Shown piece by piece: positions 44,668 to 53,884 of a stretch of 64,000 nt of DNA (positions are counted from its first letter, which is position 1; each line of letters begins with the position of its first letter). The stretch is from Lysinibacillus sp. PLM2 (lineage in GTDB: Bacteria > Bacillota > Bacilli > Bacillales_A > Planococcaceae). The stretch covers positions 494,001 to 558,000 of the forward strand of contig AP025689.1 in the NCBI GenBank assembly GCA_023168345.1, read 5' to 3'. The notes below the pieces were generated by a model that saw only the letters and a list, made by a program, of their open reading frames with translations, was not told the origin of the DNA and searched no databases. Position numbers and translations under genes: made by a program.

Positions 44668-44940
44668 ATGAATTATAAAATTATTAACAGACAAGTATTT
44701 GAACAGGCTCAGGTTCGCTCAATAGCAGACGTGCCATTCACTGAAGAAGAATTACAAAATGGAATGAAGCTTGCTGTATCAAGAGCAGATGATACACTTG
44801 CATTATATTTAGTTGATGTAGATGGTCAGAAAAAATTTGAAGTGCGTTGGGATGATTCGTCAGAGTTATTCAGCGGCTGGTTCTCCGCTTGGGATAATTT
44901 CACATGGTGCTTAAATATCGTGGATGGAGAAAATAAATAA
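44668..44940 (+). CDS. Small soluble protein, function unknown
   Basis: A 90-residue protein; ATG 44668 follows GGAGG by five bases, so the frame start at 44656 is too early. The sequence is acidic with aromatic beta-like segments (KFEVRWDDSSELFSGWFSAWDNFTWCLNIVDGE). I do not recognise a family. A strong terminator follows. Confidence 0.65.
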   Translation: MNYKIINRQVFEQAQVRSIADVPFTEEELQNGMKLAVSRADDTLALYLVDVDGQKKFEVRWDDSSELFSGWFSAWDNFTWCLNIVDGENK

Positions 44941-44948
44941 TAAAACAA

Positions 44949-44985
44949 AAACTCTCTTAATCTAGATGGATTAGGAGAGTTTTTT
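44949..44985. terminator. Bidirectional terminator
   Basis: AAACTCTCTTAATC pairs with GGATTAGGAGAGTTT, followed by TTTTT; it overlaps the end of the convergent LLM gene. Confidence 0.85.
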
Positions 44986-45987
44986 ATTATCGTTAAGTAA
45001 TTCTTGTGCGATCAATTTATATGATTCAATTCGATCAACCGGTGAATAAGCAATAGTCAAAATCATAAATTCATTTACTTGATATTTCGCTTGCAAATTA
45101 ACAAGTGCTTGTCCAATTTCTTTTGGACTGCCTATGAGCATTTTCTCTTTCATTTCATCTAACATTATTCTGTCTTTTTCATTTAGGTTAACGGCTTTTG
45201 CTTCCTCATATGAAGGGACTGTTTTTCCTTCCCCCTTTGCACTCAATAATTGCCAGATTAGAGTGCTGTATGCTATTTTTTCTGCCTTTTCCGTCGTCTC
45301 AGCACAGATTACCGGTATAGTAACTAGCACCTCTGGAGAATCTTCCTTTTGCTTTGGTTGAAAAGTGTTCCGATAGGATTGAATAATCTCTGCTCCATCC
45401 AGTTCGCTCATAAATTGTCCAAATGCGTAGGATAAACCAAATCGAGCAGCAAGTTCTGCGCTTTTTTGACTGGTCCCAAGCATCCATGGAACTGGTGTTG
45501 CTTTTGGCATCGGGGAGGCAGTCACCTTTGAAAAAAGATGATCTTTAGGGAAATCTTGATGAAAGAAATGAAGTAGCTCTTCGACTAACTCAGGCATCTT
45601 ATAAACCTGCTGCAAAAAATTGTCCGATAAAGCATTTGTTGCTTCAGCAGAACCACCTGGAGAGCGACCTATCCCAATGTCAATTCGATTTGGAAATAGT
45701 GTCGCTAGCATATTATATACTTCTGCCACCTTATACGGCTTATAATGTGGCAATAAAACTGCGCCACATCCTAAACGAATATGTTTTGTGTGAGCCCCAA
45801 TATAACTAATCATCACCTCAGGAGCTGAACAAGCAAGTCCCGGTAAATCATGATGCTCGCTAATCCAAAACCTTGTATAACCTAGTTCTTCTCCAATGCG
45901 AGCTAAATTCATTGATTCATCTAATGCTTCTTTCGCTGTTTGATTTGAAGAGATGGGGGATTGATCTAAAATGCTTAATTTCATCAT
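44971..45987 (-). CDS. LLM-class flavin-dependent monooxygenase
   Basis: A 338-residue luciferase-like enzyme with a TIM barrel. FWISEHHDLPGLACSAPEV near residue 40, RLGCGAVLLPHYKPYKVAE near residue 73 and IDIGIGRSPGG near residue 104 are the MsnO8-type signatures. It uses reduced flavin to oxidise an unknown organic substrate. AGGCGGTG precedes two adjacent ATGs (45987, 45984); a GTG at 45993 overlaps that site. A DUF3219 gene lies just upstream, ending 3 bp before. Confidence 0.88.
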   Translation of the reverse strand: MMKLSILDQSPISSNQTAKEALDESMNLARIGEELGYTRFWISEHHDLPGLACSAPEVMISYIGAHTKHIRLGCGAVLLPHYKPYKVAEVYNMLATLFPNRIDIGIGRSPGGSAEATNALSDNFLQQVYKMPELVEELLHFFHQDFPKDHLFSKVTASPMPKATPVPWMLGTSQKSAELAARFGLSYAFGQFMSELDGAEIIQSYRNTFQPKQKEDSPEVLVTIPVICAETTEKAEKIAYSTLIWQLLSAKGEGKTVPSYEEAKAVNLNEKDRIMLDEMKEKMLIGSPKEIGQALVNLQAKYQVNEFMILTIAYSPVDRIESYKLIAQELLNDNKKLS

Positions 45988-45996
45988 AGACACCGC

Positions 45997-46281
45997 CTAA
46001 TGTTTTACTTCCACTAAACTTAATTTATAATCTGCTACCTGGTCCTTTTCGTATAAATTTGTAATTGAAGTGGAGTAGTTTTGTATCGTTCCTCTGAAAG
46101 CTAAATTACGTTCTGCCACTTTCACATTAAAGCTTCCTTCATAGAGCAAGACAGCAATATCATGATAATCTTCGCTCGTTACTTTAAACTTTATATCAAT
46201 TTTGTACAATCCGTTTTCATGATTCTCTATATAGCTCTCCACTGGAATCACACGGTCATTTAATAATATTTCCTTTACCAA
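45997..46281 (-). CDS. DUF3219 (YkvR-like) protein
   Basis: A 94-residue soluble beta-rich protein with VKEILLNDRVIPVESYIEN and LAFRGTIQNYSTSITNLYEK, matching the DUF3219/YkvR family. Function unknown. It lies immediately before the LLM oxidase and is probably co-transcribed. GAGGAGGCGTTATTTTG precedes the start. Confidence 0.85.
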   Translation of the reverse strand: MVKEILLNDRVIPVESYIENHENGLYKIDIKFKVTSEDYHDIAVLLYEGSFNVKVAERNLAFRGTIQNYSTSITNLYEKDQVADYKLSLVEVKH

Positions 46282-46567
46282 AATAACGCCTCCTCATATT
46301 AGTCCTTCTAATGGGAATCATAGCACTGCTAAAAGAAACGGTAAATAAAAAGGAACTACAACTAAAATACTGTAAACTCGATTAGTGATTATGTTGATTG
46401 TCGAACAGAAGGATAAGTATAGCCAGAATGAACAATATAATCATCGGGTATGAGCAGAAAATTAGTATTTCCATATAATTGCCTTTATACTTATGATTTG
46501 TTGCTTTTTTATTTCTATTAAAGAAATATTAAGGAGCATGAGAAAGTGTAATAAAGGAGATAGAAAA

Positions 46568-47209
46568 ATGACAAAAAATGTATTAGTTATTAAAGCAAAT
46601 AATCGTCCAGACGGTGTTTCAACAAAAATGTATGAAACATTTGTTGCTGAGGCAAATCAAATCGAAGGTGTTCAAGTAACAACTTTTGATGTGTTTGAAG
46701 AAAATATGCCGTATTTTGGACAAACACTATTCAATGCATTCGGTAAATTGCAAAACAATGAAGAATTGAATGAAGCAGAAGCAGCAACAGTTGCAGCGAG
46801 ACAAAAATCTATGGATGCAATTAAAGCAGCAGATGTTGTAGTATGGGCATTCCCATTATGGAACTTAACAATCCCAGCTGCACTTCAAACTTTTATTGAT
46901 TACACATATGCTTCAGGATTCTCATTCAAATACAATGAAGAAGGACAATTAGTTAGTCTGTTAACTGATAAAAAGACGATTATCTTATCAGCGCGCGGTG
47001 GTTACTATTCAACACCTGAATCTGCTCCACTTGAAATGGCACATACATACATTAAAAATGTAGCATGTGGTGTTTACGGAATGGAATTACTAGAAGAAGT
47101 AGTAATCGAGGGTCATAATGCAGAACCTCAAAGAGCAGAACAAATTATTGCTGAAGGATTAGAAAAAGTTAAACAATCAGCACAATTGTTAAAAGCAGTA
47201 ACTGCTTAA
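46568..47209 (+). CDS. azoR: FMN-dependent NADH-azoreductase
   Basis: A 213-residue flavodoxin-like enzyme that reduces quinones and azo dyes. IKANNRPDGVSTKMYETF near residues 8-25 binds FMN phosphate, and FPLWNLTIPAALQTFIDY near residues 97-114 and SARGGYYST near residues 141-149 are AzoR signatures. ATG 46568 has AAAGGAG upstream; the frame start at 46493 does not. It is monocistronic with a strong terminator. Confidence 0.92.
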   Translation: MTKNVLVIKANNRPDGVSTKMYETFVAEANQIEGVQVTTFDVFEENMPYFGQTLFNAFGKLQNNEELNEAEAATVAARQKSMDAIKAADVVVWAFPLWNLTIPAALQTFIDYTYASGFSFKYNEEGQLVSLLTDKKTIILSARGGYYSTPESAPLEMAHTYIKNVACGVYGMELLEEVVIEGHNAEPQRAEQIIAEGLEKVKQSAQLLKAVTA

Positions 47210-47215
47210 AAAATA

Positions 47216-47260
47216 AAAAAGGTTATGCCAAGAATCCTTAGATTTAGGCATAACCTTTTT
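47216..47260. terminator. Rho-independent terminator
   Basis: Perfect 14-bp stem AAAAAGGTTATGCC/GGCATAACCTTTTT after azoR. Confidence 0.9.
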
Positions 47261-47276
47261 CAGTTTTTTAAAGTAT

Positions 47277-47303
47277 AAAAGAATGGGGAATTCCCATTCT
47301 TTT
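47277..47303 (-). terminator. Reverse-strand terminator for trhO
   Basis: Stem AAAAGAATGGG/CCCATTCTTTT immediately after the trhO stop; A/T flanks allow termination in that direction. Confidence 0.7.
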
Positions 47304-47306
47304 GCA

Positions 47307-48263
47307 TTATCTCACTAGTTCTTGTTCTAATTTTGCAACGACTTCTGCAACATACTCTTCTGATAAGTTATGTTTTGCTACATAGCGATTGCGTGGATCT
47401 TTTGTACATTCAATTGTACAACCACCAAGGTGTTTTGCTTCGTTCTCCTCTGATGCAAGAATTTGCTTATTGCATTCAGGGCTTGCACAATTAATGTAAC
47501 GTTCACATGGTGTGCCGTCATAATGGTCACGACCTACTACAACATGCTCCACTTGGTTAATTGGAACAGTTAAACGTTCGTCAAACACATACATTTGACC
47601 ATCCCATAGCTGGCCTTTAGCAACGGGGTCTTTACTATAAGTAGCAATTCCGCCGTGTAATTGACCAACTTCTTCACCAATACCTTCACGCATTAACCAT
47701 CCTGAGAATTTCTCACAACGTATACCACCTGTGCAATATGTTAAAACGCGTTTACCTTCGAATAACTCTTTGTTGTCAAGAATCCATTGTGGTGTATCGC
47801 GGAATGTTTCAACCTCTGGACGAATTGCTCCACGGAAATGACCAACATCATATTCATAAGTGTTACGTACATCTAATACAATAGTATCTTCACGCTGCAT
47901 TTCCTCAAAGAATTCTTGTGGGGAAAGGTAACGGCCAGTAATTTCATGTGGATTAATATCTTCTGGTAAGCTTAAGTTAACAAGTTCTGGACGTGGGCGA
48001 CAGTGCATTTTCTTGAATGCATGACCTTCTGCTTCATCCACTTTGAAGACAATCCCTTTAAATAAAGGATGGTTTTTCATGTATTCCATATAAGTATTTG
48101 TATCTTCAACGGTACCTGAAACAGTACCATTAATACCTTCATGTGCTACAAGAATACGACCTTTTAAGTTGATTGACTTACAATACTCTAAGTGCTCTGC
48201 TGCAAATTCTGCAGGGTTTTCAATGTGATTGTAAAAATAATACAATAAAACTTGATATTCCAT
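47307..48263 (-). CDS. trhO: tRNA uridine(34) hydroxylase
   Basis: A 318-residue enzyme of the YceA/UPF0176 family that hydroxylates uridine 34 of tRNA. The N-terminal ferredoxin-like domain runs to about residue 95. The rhodanese domain (about 115-210) has [18 protein letters not shown] and the active-site [12 protein letters not shown] (Cys177 and Cys183). A C-terminal Cys/His-rich segment ([23 protein letters not shown]) follows. ATG 48263 fits AGGTGGAG; the frame start at 48281 does not. Confidence 0.95.
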   Translation of the reverse strand: MEYQVLLYYFYNHIENPAEFAAEHLEYCKSINLKGRILVAHEGINGTVSGTVEDTNTYMEYMKNHPLFKGIVFKVDEAEGHAFKKMHCRPRPELVNLSLPEDINPHEITGRYLSPQEFFEEMQREDTIVLDVRNTYEYDVGHFRGAIRPEVETFRDTPQWILDNKELFEGKRVLTYCTGGIRCEKFSGWLMREGIGEEVGQLHGGIATYSKDPVAKGQLWDGQMYVFDERLTVPINQVEHVVVGRDHYDGTPCERYINCASPECNKQILASEENEAKHLGGCTIECTKDPRNRYVAKHNLSEEYVAEVVAKLEQELVR

Positions 48264-48542
48264 ATTTTCTCCACCTATCATTAATATTTGCAGGATATTC
48301 CTGATGGTGAACTTCTACATAATGAAGAAATTCATTGCGTTACAACCTTATAGTATGTTTATTTCGTTATGATTAAATACTCCAAAGTAGCAACCTTATA
48401 AACATAACATATTTAAAGTAATTAGTTTATCGGTCATAGGTCCGAAGTTTTATCCAATATTAAGGAGAATAGAATATCTAGGACTAGAAACTACTGACAT
48501 GAAAATTTCGTATATGTAAACAAGGAAAGAAGAGGTGATTAA

Positions 48543-49094
48543 ATGTTTAATCGTCATCTAATAGTTGCGTTTATAATACTAGGATTTAGTTTTCTACTAT
48601 TATTAGTTGCTGGTGGAGTCATGCTTTATGAAAAATTAGCTGTAACCGATACATATCAAGTTTTTATTACTGGTTGGGTCATGACTTTGTTTTTAATTTT
48701 GGCAGGAATTACGCTATGCCTCTTTTTCCTATATCAAATCATTGTTATTACATTTATCAATCCAAGTAAACTAAAAAAGAAGATTGTATTCCGATGGAGA
48801 ATAGTTGGCGTAGCGGTATTGTTTGTCACATTATTTTTAATAAATCGAACATCATCGTTTGTTTTCAGCAATGTTCAAGATATGAAAGATTACGAAAATG
48901 GAGATTTAGGTGTAGAAAATTTAAGAATTGTTGATATTTATAAAGGAAATCAAACGATATCACGTATTATTGAAACTGAAAAAGGTGATTTTTATATGCC
49001 ATGGTATGTACACCAAATAGAAGAAGGGAATATGTATCGCTTTACCTATTTGAAACGTTCAAAACATATTTTAAATATTGAAGATATACATTGA
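48543..49094 (+). CDS. Membrane protein, function unknown
   Basis: A 183-residue protein with three helices (about 8-30, 40-68 and 83-101) and a C-terminal outside domain of about 80 residues (VENLRIVDIYKGNQTISRIIETEKGDFYMPWYVHQ). No family is recognised. AAGAGGTGATTAA is the ribosome site. It precedes a LysE-family gene by 114 bp. Confidence 0.65.
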   Translation: MFNRHLIVAFIILGFSFLLLLVAGGVMLYEKLAVTDTYQVFITGWVMTLFLILAGITLCLFFLYQIIVITFINPSKLKKKIVFRWRIVGVAVLFVTLFLINRTSSFVFSNVQDMKDYENGDLGVENLRIVDIYKGNQTISRIIETEKGDFYMPWYVHQIEEGNMYRFTYLKRSKHILNIEDIH

Positions 49095-49208
49095 GAAGTG
49101 GTTATTAGAAAATTCCAAAAATATATAGAATACAAAGAACTGGTATGTTATAGTGGATAAAATAAAACGGACGTAAGAAGGAACCAAATTGTGAGAGAAG
49201 TGTAGTTT

Positions 49209-49844
49209 GTGACTTTATTCTTTACATATCTAATCGTTGGTCTAACGATTGCAATGCCGGTTGGAGCAATAACTGTTGAAATGACGAAGCAAGGCTTGAA
49301 GAAAGGCTTTATGCACGGCTGGGCTGTAGGGCTTGGCGGAATGACTGTGGACGCAGTACTTATCCTTTTGTTATATATGGGATTTGCCTCTTTACTTGCA
49401 ATACCTATGATTCAAATACCGTTATGGCTAATCGGTGCGGTATTTCTTATTTTTCTTGGATATGATTCTATTAAAAATTCTGATAAAGACATTGTTTTGT
49501 CTGGAGAACAGGTCAATCAGTCATTTATTCGGACATATCTTAATGGATTGCTAGTAGCCGTTTCTCCTGGAAATGTTGTCTTTTGGATTTCAGTATTTGG
49601 CGCAGTTTTATCGAACACTTATGATGAAACTGAAACGACCAGCTTTTTAATTGTTGGTGCTGGGATTTTATCAGGGATACTTCTACATGATATTGGTTTA
49701 TTATCGATTGTATCCATCACTAGAAAGGTAATGAGCCGTAGTATGATTAAATGGGTATCAGTAGTAGCAGGTATCATCTTAATCTGCTTTGCTGGGTACT
49801 TCTTATATGAGTTTGTGATCGCAATATCTGGGTTAATTAGTTAA
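49209..49844 (+). CDS. LysE-family transporter
   Basis: A 211-residue, six-helix exporter: IVGLTIAMPVGAITVEMTKQGLKKGF at the N-terminus and LLVAVSPGNVVFWISVFG in the middle are LysE family segments. It is more RhtB-like than the LysE/ArgO protein at 32229. The start is a GTG with only a weak AGAGAAG upstream, so it may be poorly translated. Substrate unknown. Confidence 0.85.
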   Translation: MTLFFTYLIVGLTIAMPVGAITVEMTKQGLKKGFMHGWAVGLGGMTVDAVLILLLYMGFASLLAIPMIQIPLWLIGAVFLIFLGYDSIKNSDKDIVLSGEQVNQSFIRTYLNGLLVAVSPGNVVFWISVFGAVLSNTYDETETTSFLIVGAGILSGILLHDIGLLSIVSITRKVMSRSMIKWVSVVAGIILICFAGYFLYEFVIAISGLIS

Positions 49845-49856
49845 ATCAATTGAAAT

Positions 49857-49905
49857 AAAATCGTACTTCCTTATTGAAAAGGGTGAGATGAGTACGATTT
49901 TTTTG
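49857..49905 (+). terminator. Rho-independent terminator
   Basis: AAAATCGTACT pairs with AGTACGATTTT, followed by TTTT, after the LysE gene. Confidence 0.85.
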
Positions 49906-50011
49906 GTTCTGATAGAAAGATGAAACCTCGTACATCTTTTACTTTTGTATTAAAAATAAAGTGAACACACTCAAGTTCTCCAAAGGGAAAGAGCTTCAAT
50001 CATAGAAAATA

Positions 50012-50040
50012 TTCACAAAATAAATAGATTCAACTATAAT
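50012..50040 (+). promoter_or_regulatory. Sigma-A-type promoter of the cobalamin operon
   Basis: TTCACA (50012-50017), 17-bp spacer, TATAAT (50035-50040), about 30 bases before the riboswitch. Confidence 0.7.
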
Positions 50041-50070
50041 TGCCTAAAGAACATAAAAATGAATATTAGA

Positions 50071-50256
50071 CAAATAGGTTTCTTAAATGATCTTTAATAG
50101 CCAGCTCATTTAAGACTAAGAGGGAAGTTGGTGCAAGTCCAACACGGTCCCGCCACTGTAAGCGAGTAGGAAGGTTAACAAAAATCCACTGTGTTTTTTA
50201 AACATGGGAAGGAATAACCACCCAATGATTCGTAAGTCAGGAGACCTGCCTATTTG
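50071..50256 (+). ncRNA. Cobalamin riboswitch
   Basis: The core GGGAAGTTGGTGCAAGTCC, then AACACGGTCCCGCCACTGTAA, and the closing AAGTCAGGAGACCTGCC are present, and CAAATAGG (50071) pairs with CCTATTTG (50249) to close P1. It precedes a terminator and the btuF gene, so cobalamin should end transcription early. Confidence 0.95.
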
Positions 50257-50385
50257 TATTTTAAACTTCCTCGAGGATAGGAGTGTTTGAAGAGCAGGTA
50301 ATCATAGATGAATCGTTTTTAATCTTGATGATTGCAGATGACTTTGCTTCTCAAAAGAGATTAGCAATCATTAAGCCTTTATACG

Positions 50386-50415
50386 AACGCTTTCCCTCGT
50401 GGAGAGCGTTTTTTG
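50386..50415 (+). terminator. Riboswitch-controlled terminator
   Basis: AACGCTTTCC pairs with GGAGAGCGTT (one G-U), followed by TTTTT, 28 bp before btuF. Confidence 0.88.
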
Positions 50416-50442
50416 TTGTGAAAAATTAGGAGGCGATTAAAT

Positions 50443-51435
50443 ATGAAACAATTTGTAAGAAAATATGGATTTTTAAGTTTTGTTCTTCTGCTTATTTTAA
50501 GTATAGCAACAGGTTGCGGCGTTCAAGAACAAACGATTAATGGGGAAGAATCAACATTAAATAATAATATTGAACATCAAAATGACAATTCAATATTCCC
50601 AGTAACAATCATAGATGATGCTAATCGCGAAGTAGTTATTGAAAAGGAACCTGAATCAATCGTATCGATTCAAGCTAGTAATACAGAAATCGCCTTTGCC
50701 CTAGGTTTAGGAGAGAAAATCATCGGTGTATCAGATTACTGTAATTATCCAGAACAAGCATTAGACATTACAAAAGTTGGGGGACAAGACATTAAGGCAG
50801 AAGTAGTTTTCTCTCTTCTTCCTGATATAGCCTTGGTAACAGATTATCATTACAATACACATCCCGATTTATTGAAGCAATTTGAAGAAGCAGGAATTGA
50901 CGTCATTGTGGTTGGTAGCGCCACATCCTTTGAGGATGTTTATAGCAATATCGAGATGATTGCCTCAGCTACTGGAACTCAAGATGTAGCCGAAGAGATA
51001 ATTACAGATATGAAAGAACGTCATCAAGCGATTAAAGATAAAGCAAAGGCATCTATCACGGATCAAAAAAAGGTTTGGGTAGAGGTTTCTCCTGCTCCAG
51101 ATATTTTCACAACGGGTACAAATACATTTATGCATGAAATGCTAGAGTCAATTCATGCGATAAATGTTGCAGAAGACCATGAAGGTTGGGTAAAGCTAAA
51201 TGAAGAAGAAATAGTTCAATTAAATCCAGATGTAATAATTACTACCTATGGCTACTATATTGATAATCCTAAAGAACAAGTATTATCCCGGGAAGGATGG
51301 GCAGAAGTTTCAGCGGTTAAAAATGGGCTTGTGTTTGACGTTGATAACGATACCGTTACAAGACCAGGTCCTCGTTTAATAGAAGGAGTTGAAACCCTTG
51401 CGGAATTTATTTATCCAGAGGTTTTTAGTCAATAA
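50443..51435 (+). CDS. btuF: Cobalamin ABC transporter binding lipoprotein
   Basis: A 330-residue lipoprotein (lipobox ATGC, Cys25) that should bind corrinoids outside the membrane. SIVSIQASNTEIAFALGLGEKIIGVSDYCNYP (in two short pieces: SNTEIAFALG, GVSDYCNYP), LPDIALVTDYHY and WVEVSPAPDIFTTGTNTFMHE are the type III periplasmic-binding-protein segments of the BtuF family. The role is assigned by the cobalamin riboswitch and operon; iron-siderophore proteins share this fold. AGGAGGCGATTAAAT is the ribosome site. Confidence 0.9.
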   Translation: MKQFVRKYGFLSFVLLLILSIATGCGVQEQTINGEESTLNNNIEHQNDNSIFPVTIIDDANREVVIEKEPESIVSIQASNTEIAFALGLGEKIIGVSDYCNYPEQALDITKVGGQDIKAEVVFSLLPDIALVTDYHYNTHPDLLKQFEEAGIDVIVVGSATSFEDVYSNIEMIASATGTQDVAEEIITDMKERHQAIKDKAKASITDQKKVWVEVSPAPDIFTTGTNTFMHEMLESIHAINVAEDHEGWVKLNEEEIVQLNPDVIITTYGYYIDNPKEQVLSREGWAEVSAVKNGLVFDVDNDTVTRPGPRLIEGVETLAEFIYPEVFSQ

Positions 51436-52468
51436 AATAGGGTGGCTATATATTGGTAGCATCCTACTTTTAATTAGTTCAATCCTTCTTGGTCTGTTTG
51501 TTAGTAGTGTAACGATACCGGTATCGACGATTTTACAGATCCTATCTGAAAAAATATTTCATATTGGATGGCTAAATGAAATACCAATAAACGAAGAAAT
51601 GATTATATGGAATATCCGATTTCCTAGAGTGATTTTAGCACTTTGTGTAGGGGCATCTCTTTCGTTGGCAGGTGCTGCCTTTCAAGGACTTTTACGAAAC
51701 CCTCTAGCTGATCCATATACGATAGGTGTCTCTTCGGGTGCTTCTCTTGGTGCGGTCATTGTACTATTTTTTCAAATTACTATCATTGGACTAGGAAGTT
51801 TTACACTACCGATTATAGCGATTATAAGTGGGTTAATCACACTTCTTATCGTTTTTGGGCTAGTTCGATTAAGCAGCAGAAGTTTAGCGATTGAAACCAT
51901 TATCCTAGCTGGGATTATCGTAGGTTCGTTTATTGGCGCCCTTGTTTCACTCCTAATTTCATTAGGTGATCGAGATGCAATGACTCAAATTATTTATTGG
52001 CTCTATGGCAGTGTGGGAATGAGAGGCTGGAATTACGTTCAATTAATAGTGCCATTTATGTTCGTAGGTACAGTCTTATTAATCTATCACTTTCGTGAAT
52101 TAAATGCTCTTGCACTAGGGGAGGAAGCAGCCGATCACATTGGGGTAAATGTTAAAAAGGGGAAAACTCTCGTATTAATCGGTGCTTCTTTATTAACAGG
52201 AGCCGCAGTGGCTGTTTCAGGGTCAATCGGTTTTGTGGGACTGGTTATTCCCCACGTAGTACGTCTTGTAGTTGGACCGAATCATCGCCATGTCTTACCA
52301 CTTTCCTTCCTTGTAGGAGGAGCATTTTTAATATTGGCGGACTTATTGGCAAGAACGATTATAGCCCCACAAGAGCTACCTATTGGAGTGATAACGGCCT
52401 TAATTGGTGCACCTGTATTTGCTGGCCTATTAATCCGAGAAAGAATATCGAGGGGGAAAACGGTATGA
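51398..52468 (+). CDS. btuC: Cobalamin ABC transporter permease
   Basis: A 356-residue FecCD/BtuC-type permease with ten helices. GAAFQGLLRNPLADPYTIGVSSGASLG near residues 90-115 (shown in parts) and GFVGLVIPHVVRLVVG near residue 283 are the family landmarks. The frame opens inside btuF. The TTG at 51398 is chosen because AGAAGGAG lies nine bases before it, whereas the TTG at 51389 abuts that site. It overlaps the stop of btuF by 38 bases and the next gene by four. Confidence 0.92.
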   Translation: MRNLFIQRFLVNKIGWLYIGSILLLISSILLGLFVSSVTIPVSTILQILSEKIFHIGWLNEIPINEEMIIWNIRFPRVILALCVGASLSLAGAAFQGLLRNPLADPYTIGVSSGASLGAVIVLFFQITIIGLGSFTLPIIAIISGLITLLIVFGLVRLSSRSLAIETIILAGIIVGSFIGALVSLLISLGDRDAMTQIIYWLYGSVGMRGWNYVQLIVPFMFVGTVLLIYHFRELNALALGEEAADHIGVNVKKGKTLVLIGASLLTGAAVAVSGSIGFVGLVIPHVVRLVVGPNHRHVLPLSFLVGGAFLILADLLARTIIAPQELPIGVITALIGAPVFAGLLIRERISRGKTV

Positions 52469-53871
52469 TCAGCATTCAAAAGCTATTTGGTGGCTATGCT
52501 AATTCCTCAGTTATTAAAGGTATTGATATTGAAGTGAAGAAAGGAGAATTTTTTGCACTACTAGGGCCGAATGGCAGTGGAAAAACAACATTGTTTAAGC
52601 TGATTACAGGTCAATTACCAATTACTAGTGGAGAAATTCTTTTATCCGGACATACAATCTCCTCTTATTCAAAACTGGAGAAGGCAAAGAAGGTTGCTGT
52701 ATTGACACAAGAAATCCAAGTATCCTTTGATTATACAGTGGAAGAAATCGTAAGTCTTGGACGTTATCCGCATCAGAAGGGATTAATAAAGAAGCTATCG
52801 AAGGCAGATTGGAATGTTATTGAAGAGGTAATGGAGATTACGAAAGTAGGTGCCTTTCGAAAGAAACAGTTTCGGTCAATTAGTGGCGGTGAAAAGCAAA
52901 GGGTATTGTTAGCTAAAGCATTAGCACAGGAACCGGAGCTTTTATTATTAGATGAACCGACGAATCACTTAGACATTAAACATACATTTCAAATATTGGA
53001 TTTACTAAAGGAACGTCAACGAACGATGGGGTTAACCATCTTTGCAATTCTTCATGATTTAAACGTAGCATCCTTATATGCCGATCGTTTCGGTTTGCTA
53101 AACGACGGGAGACTTTTAGACATTGGCGATGTGGACGTATTAAGAAATGAAGAACAGTTAAGGGAAGTGTATGAGGTACAGGTAAATACCCAAACTCATC
53201 CAACCATTCCGAAGCCGCAATTATTAATGACGCCTAAATATGCGATGTCAAAGGACAAAACTAGTTTTCATCAATTATATAATATCCATCAAACAGCTGA
53301 ACAAACGCATATCGAATTTGACCATCCATTAAGAACAATATCAAACTCAACATATGTCGATGGCATTCAATGGATAAAAGATTTTTATATTTCGAATAAT
53401 GAGAGTAAATTGAAAGACTTAATCCATTCAAGTAAACAAGCAGCTGTAACGACTATCGACCAACCTGAAAATACAATCATAATAAAGAAGGAAATTGAAA
53501 ATATTCAAATGTTGATTATTACGGCATTTGATGTTCATAACTTCACAAACAATGGGCGGCTTGATGGGACTAAATCGTTAGGGAAAATAATTACGAAGCT
53601 ATTTATAGATGATCATTTTACAGATGGAGCCATTGTTCAAGGACTTATGTTTGCATTATCAGGAAGAGAGAAAGCGATGCAAAATGTAGATTCAAAGGTT
53701 AAGAACGTTGGATCTTTCTTAACCGAACCTCTAGTTTTTGGTGTAACACAGAGAGGAACGAAAATTGCTACTCAGGAACTTGAAAATAAGCTCGGTAAAG
53801 CAATTGAAGAGGTTATATATAGTACAACCGATGAAATGATAAAAAGATGTTTGCAAAAAGAAAATTCATAA
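52465..53871 (+). CDS. btuD: Cobalamin ABC transporter ATPase fused to a CbiZ-like domain
   Basis: A 468-residue fusion. Residues 1-250 form an ABC ATPase: Walker A GPNGSGKTT at 34-42, Q-loop TQE at 81-83, signature ISGGE at 139-143, Walker B LLLLDEP, and switch His199. Residues about 285-465 resemble CbiZ (adenosylcobinamide amidohydrolase), starting at HPLRTISNSTYVDG; this part is divergent. The same fusion occurs in B. subtilis YvrA. CbiZ converts adenosylcobinamide to cobyric acid, so the protein may both power uptake and remodel the imported corrinoid. The ATG overlaps the btuC stop (ATGA). Confidence 0.88.
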   Translation: MISIQKLFGGYANSSVIKGIDIEVKKGEFFALLGPNGSGKTTLFKLITGQLPITSGEILLSGHTISSYSKLEKAKKVAVLTQEIQVSFDYTVEEIVSLGRYPHQKGLIKKLSKADWNVIEEVMEITKVGAFRKKQFRSISGGEKQRVLLAKALAQEPELLLLDEPTNHLDIKHTFQILDLLKERQRTMGLTIFAILHDLNVASLYADRFGLLNDGRLLDIGDVDVLRNEEQLREVYEVQVNTQTHPTIPKPQLLMTPKYAMSKDKTSFHQLYNIHQTAEQTHIEFDHPLRTISNSTYVDGIQWIKDFYISNNESKLKDLIHSSKQAAVTTIDQPENTIIIKKEIENIQMLIITAFDVHNFTNNGRLDGTKSLGKIITKLFIDDHFTDGAIVQGLMFALSGREKAMQNVDSKVKNVGSFLTEPLVFGVTQRGTKIATQELENKLGKAIEEVIYSTTDEMIKRCLQKENS

Positions 53872-53884
53872 AGGGGGATAACGT

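Noticed and set aside
46493-46567. Upstream start adding 25 residues to the azoreductase
   Set aside because: No ribosome site, and the added residues are foreign to the family; ATG 46568 has AAAGGAG.
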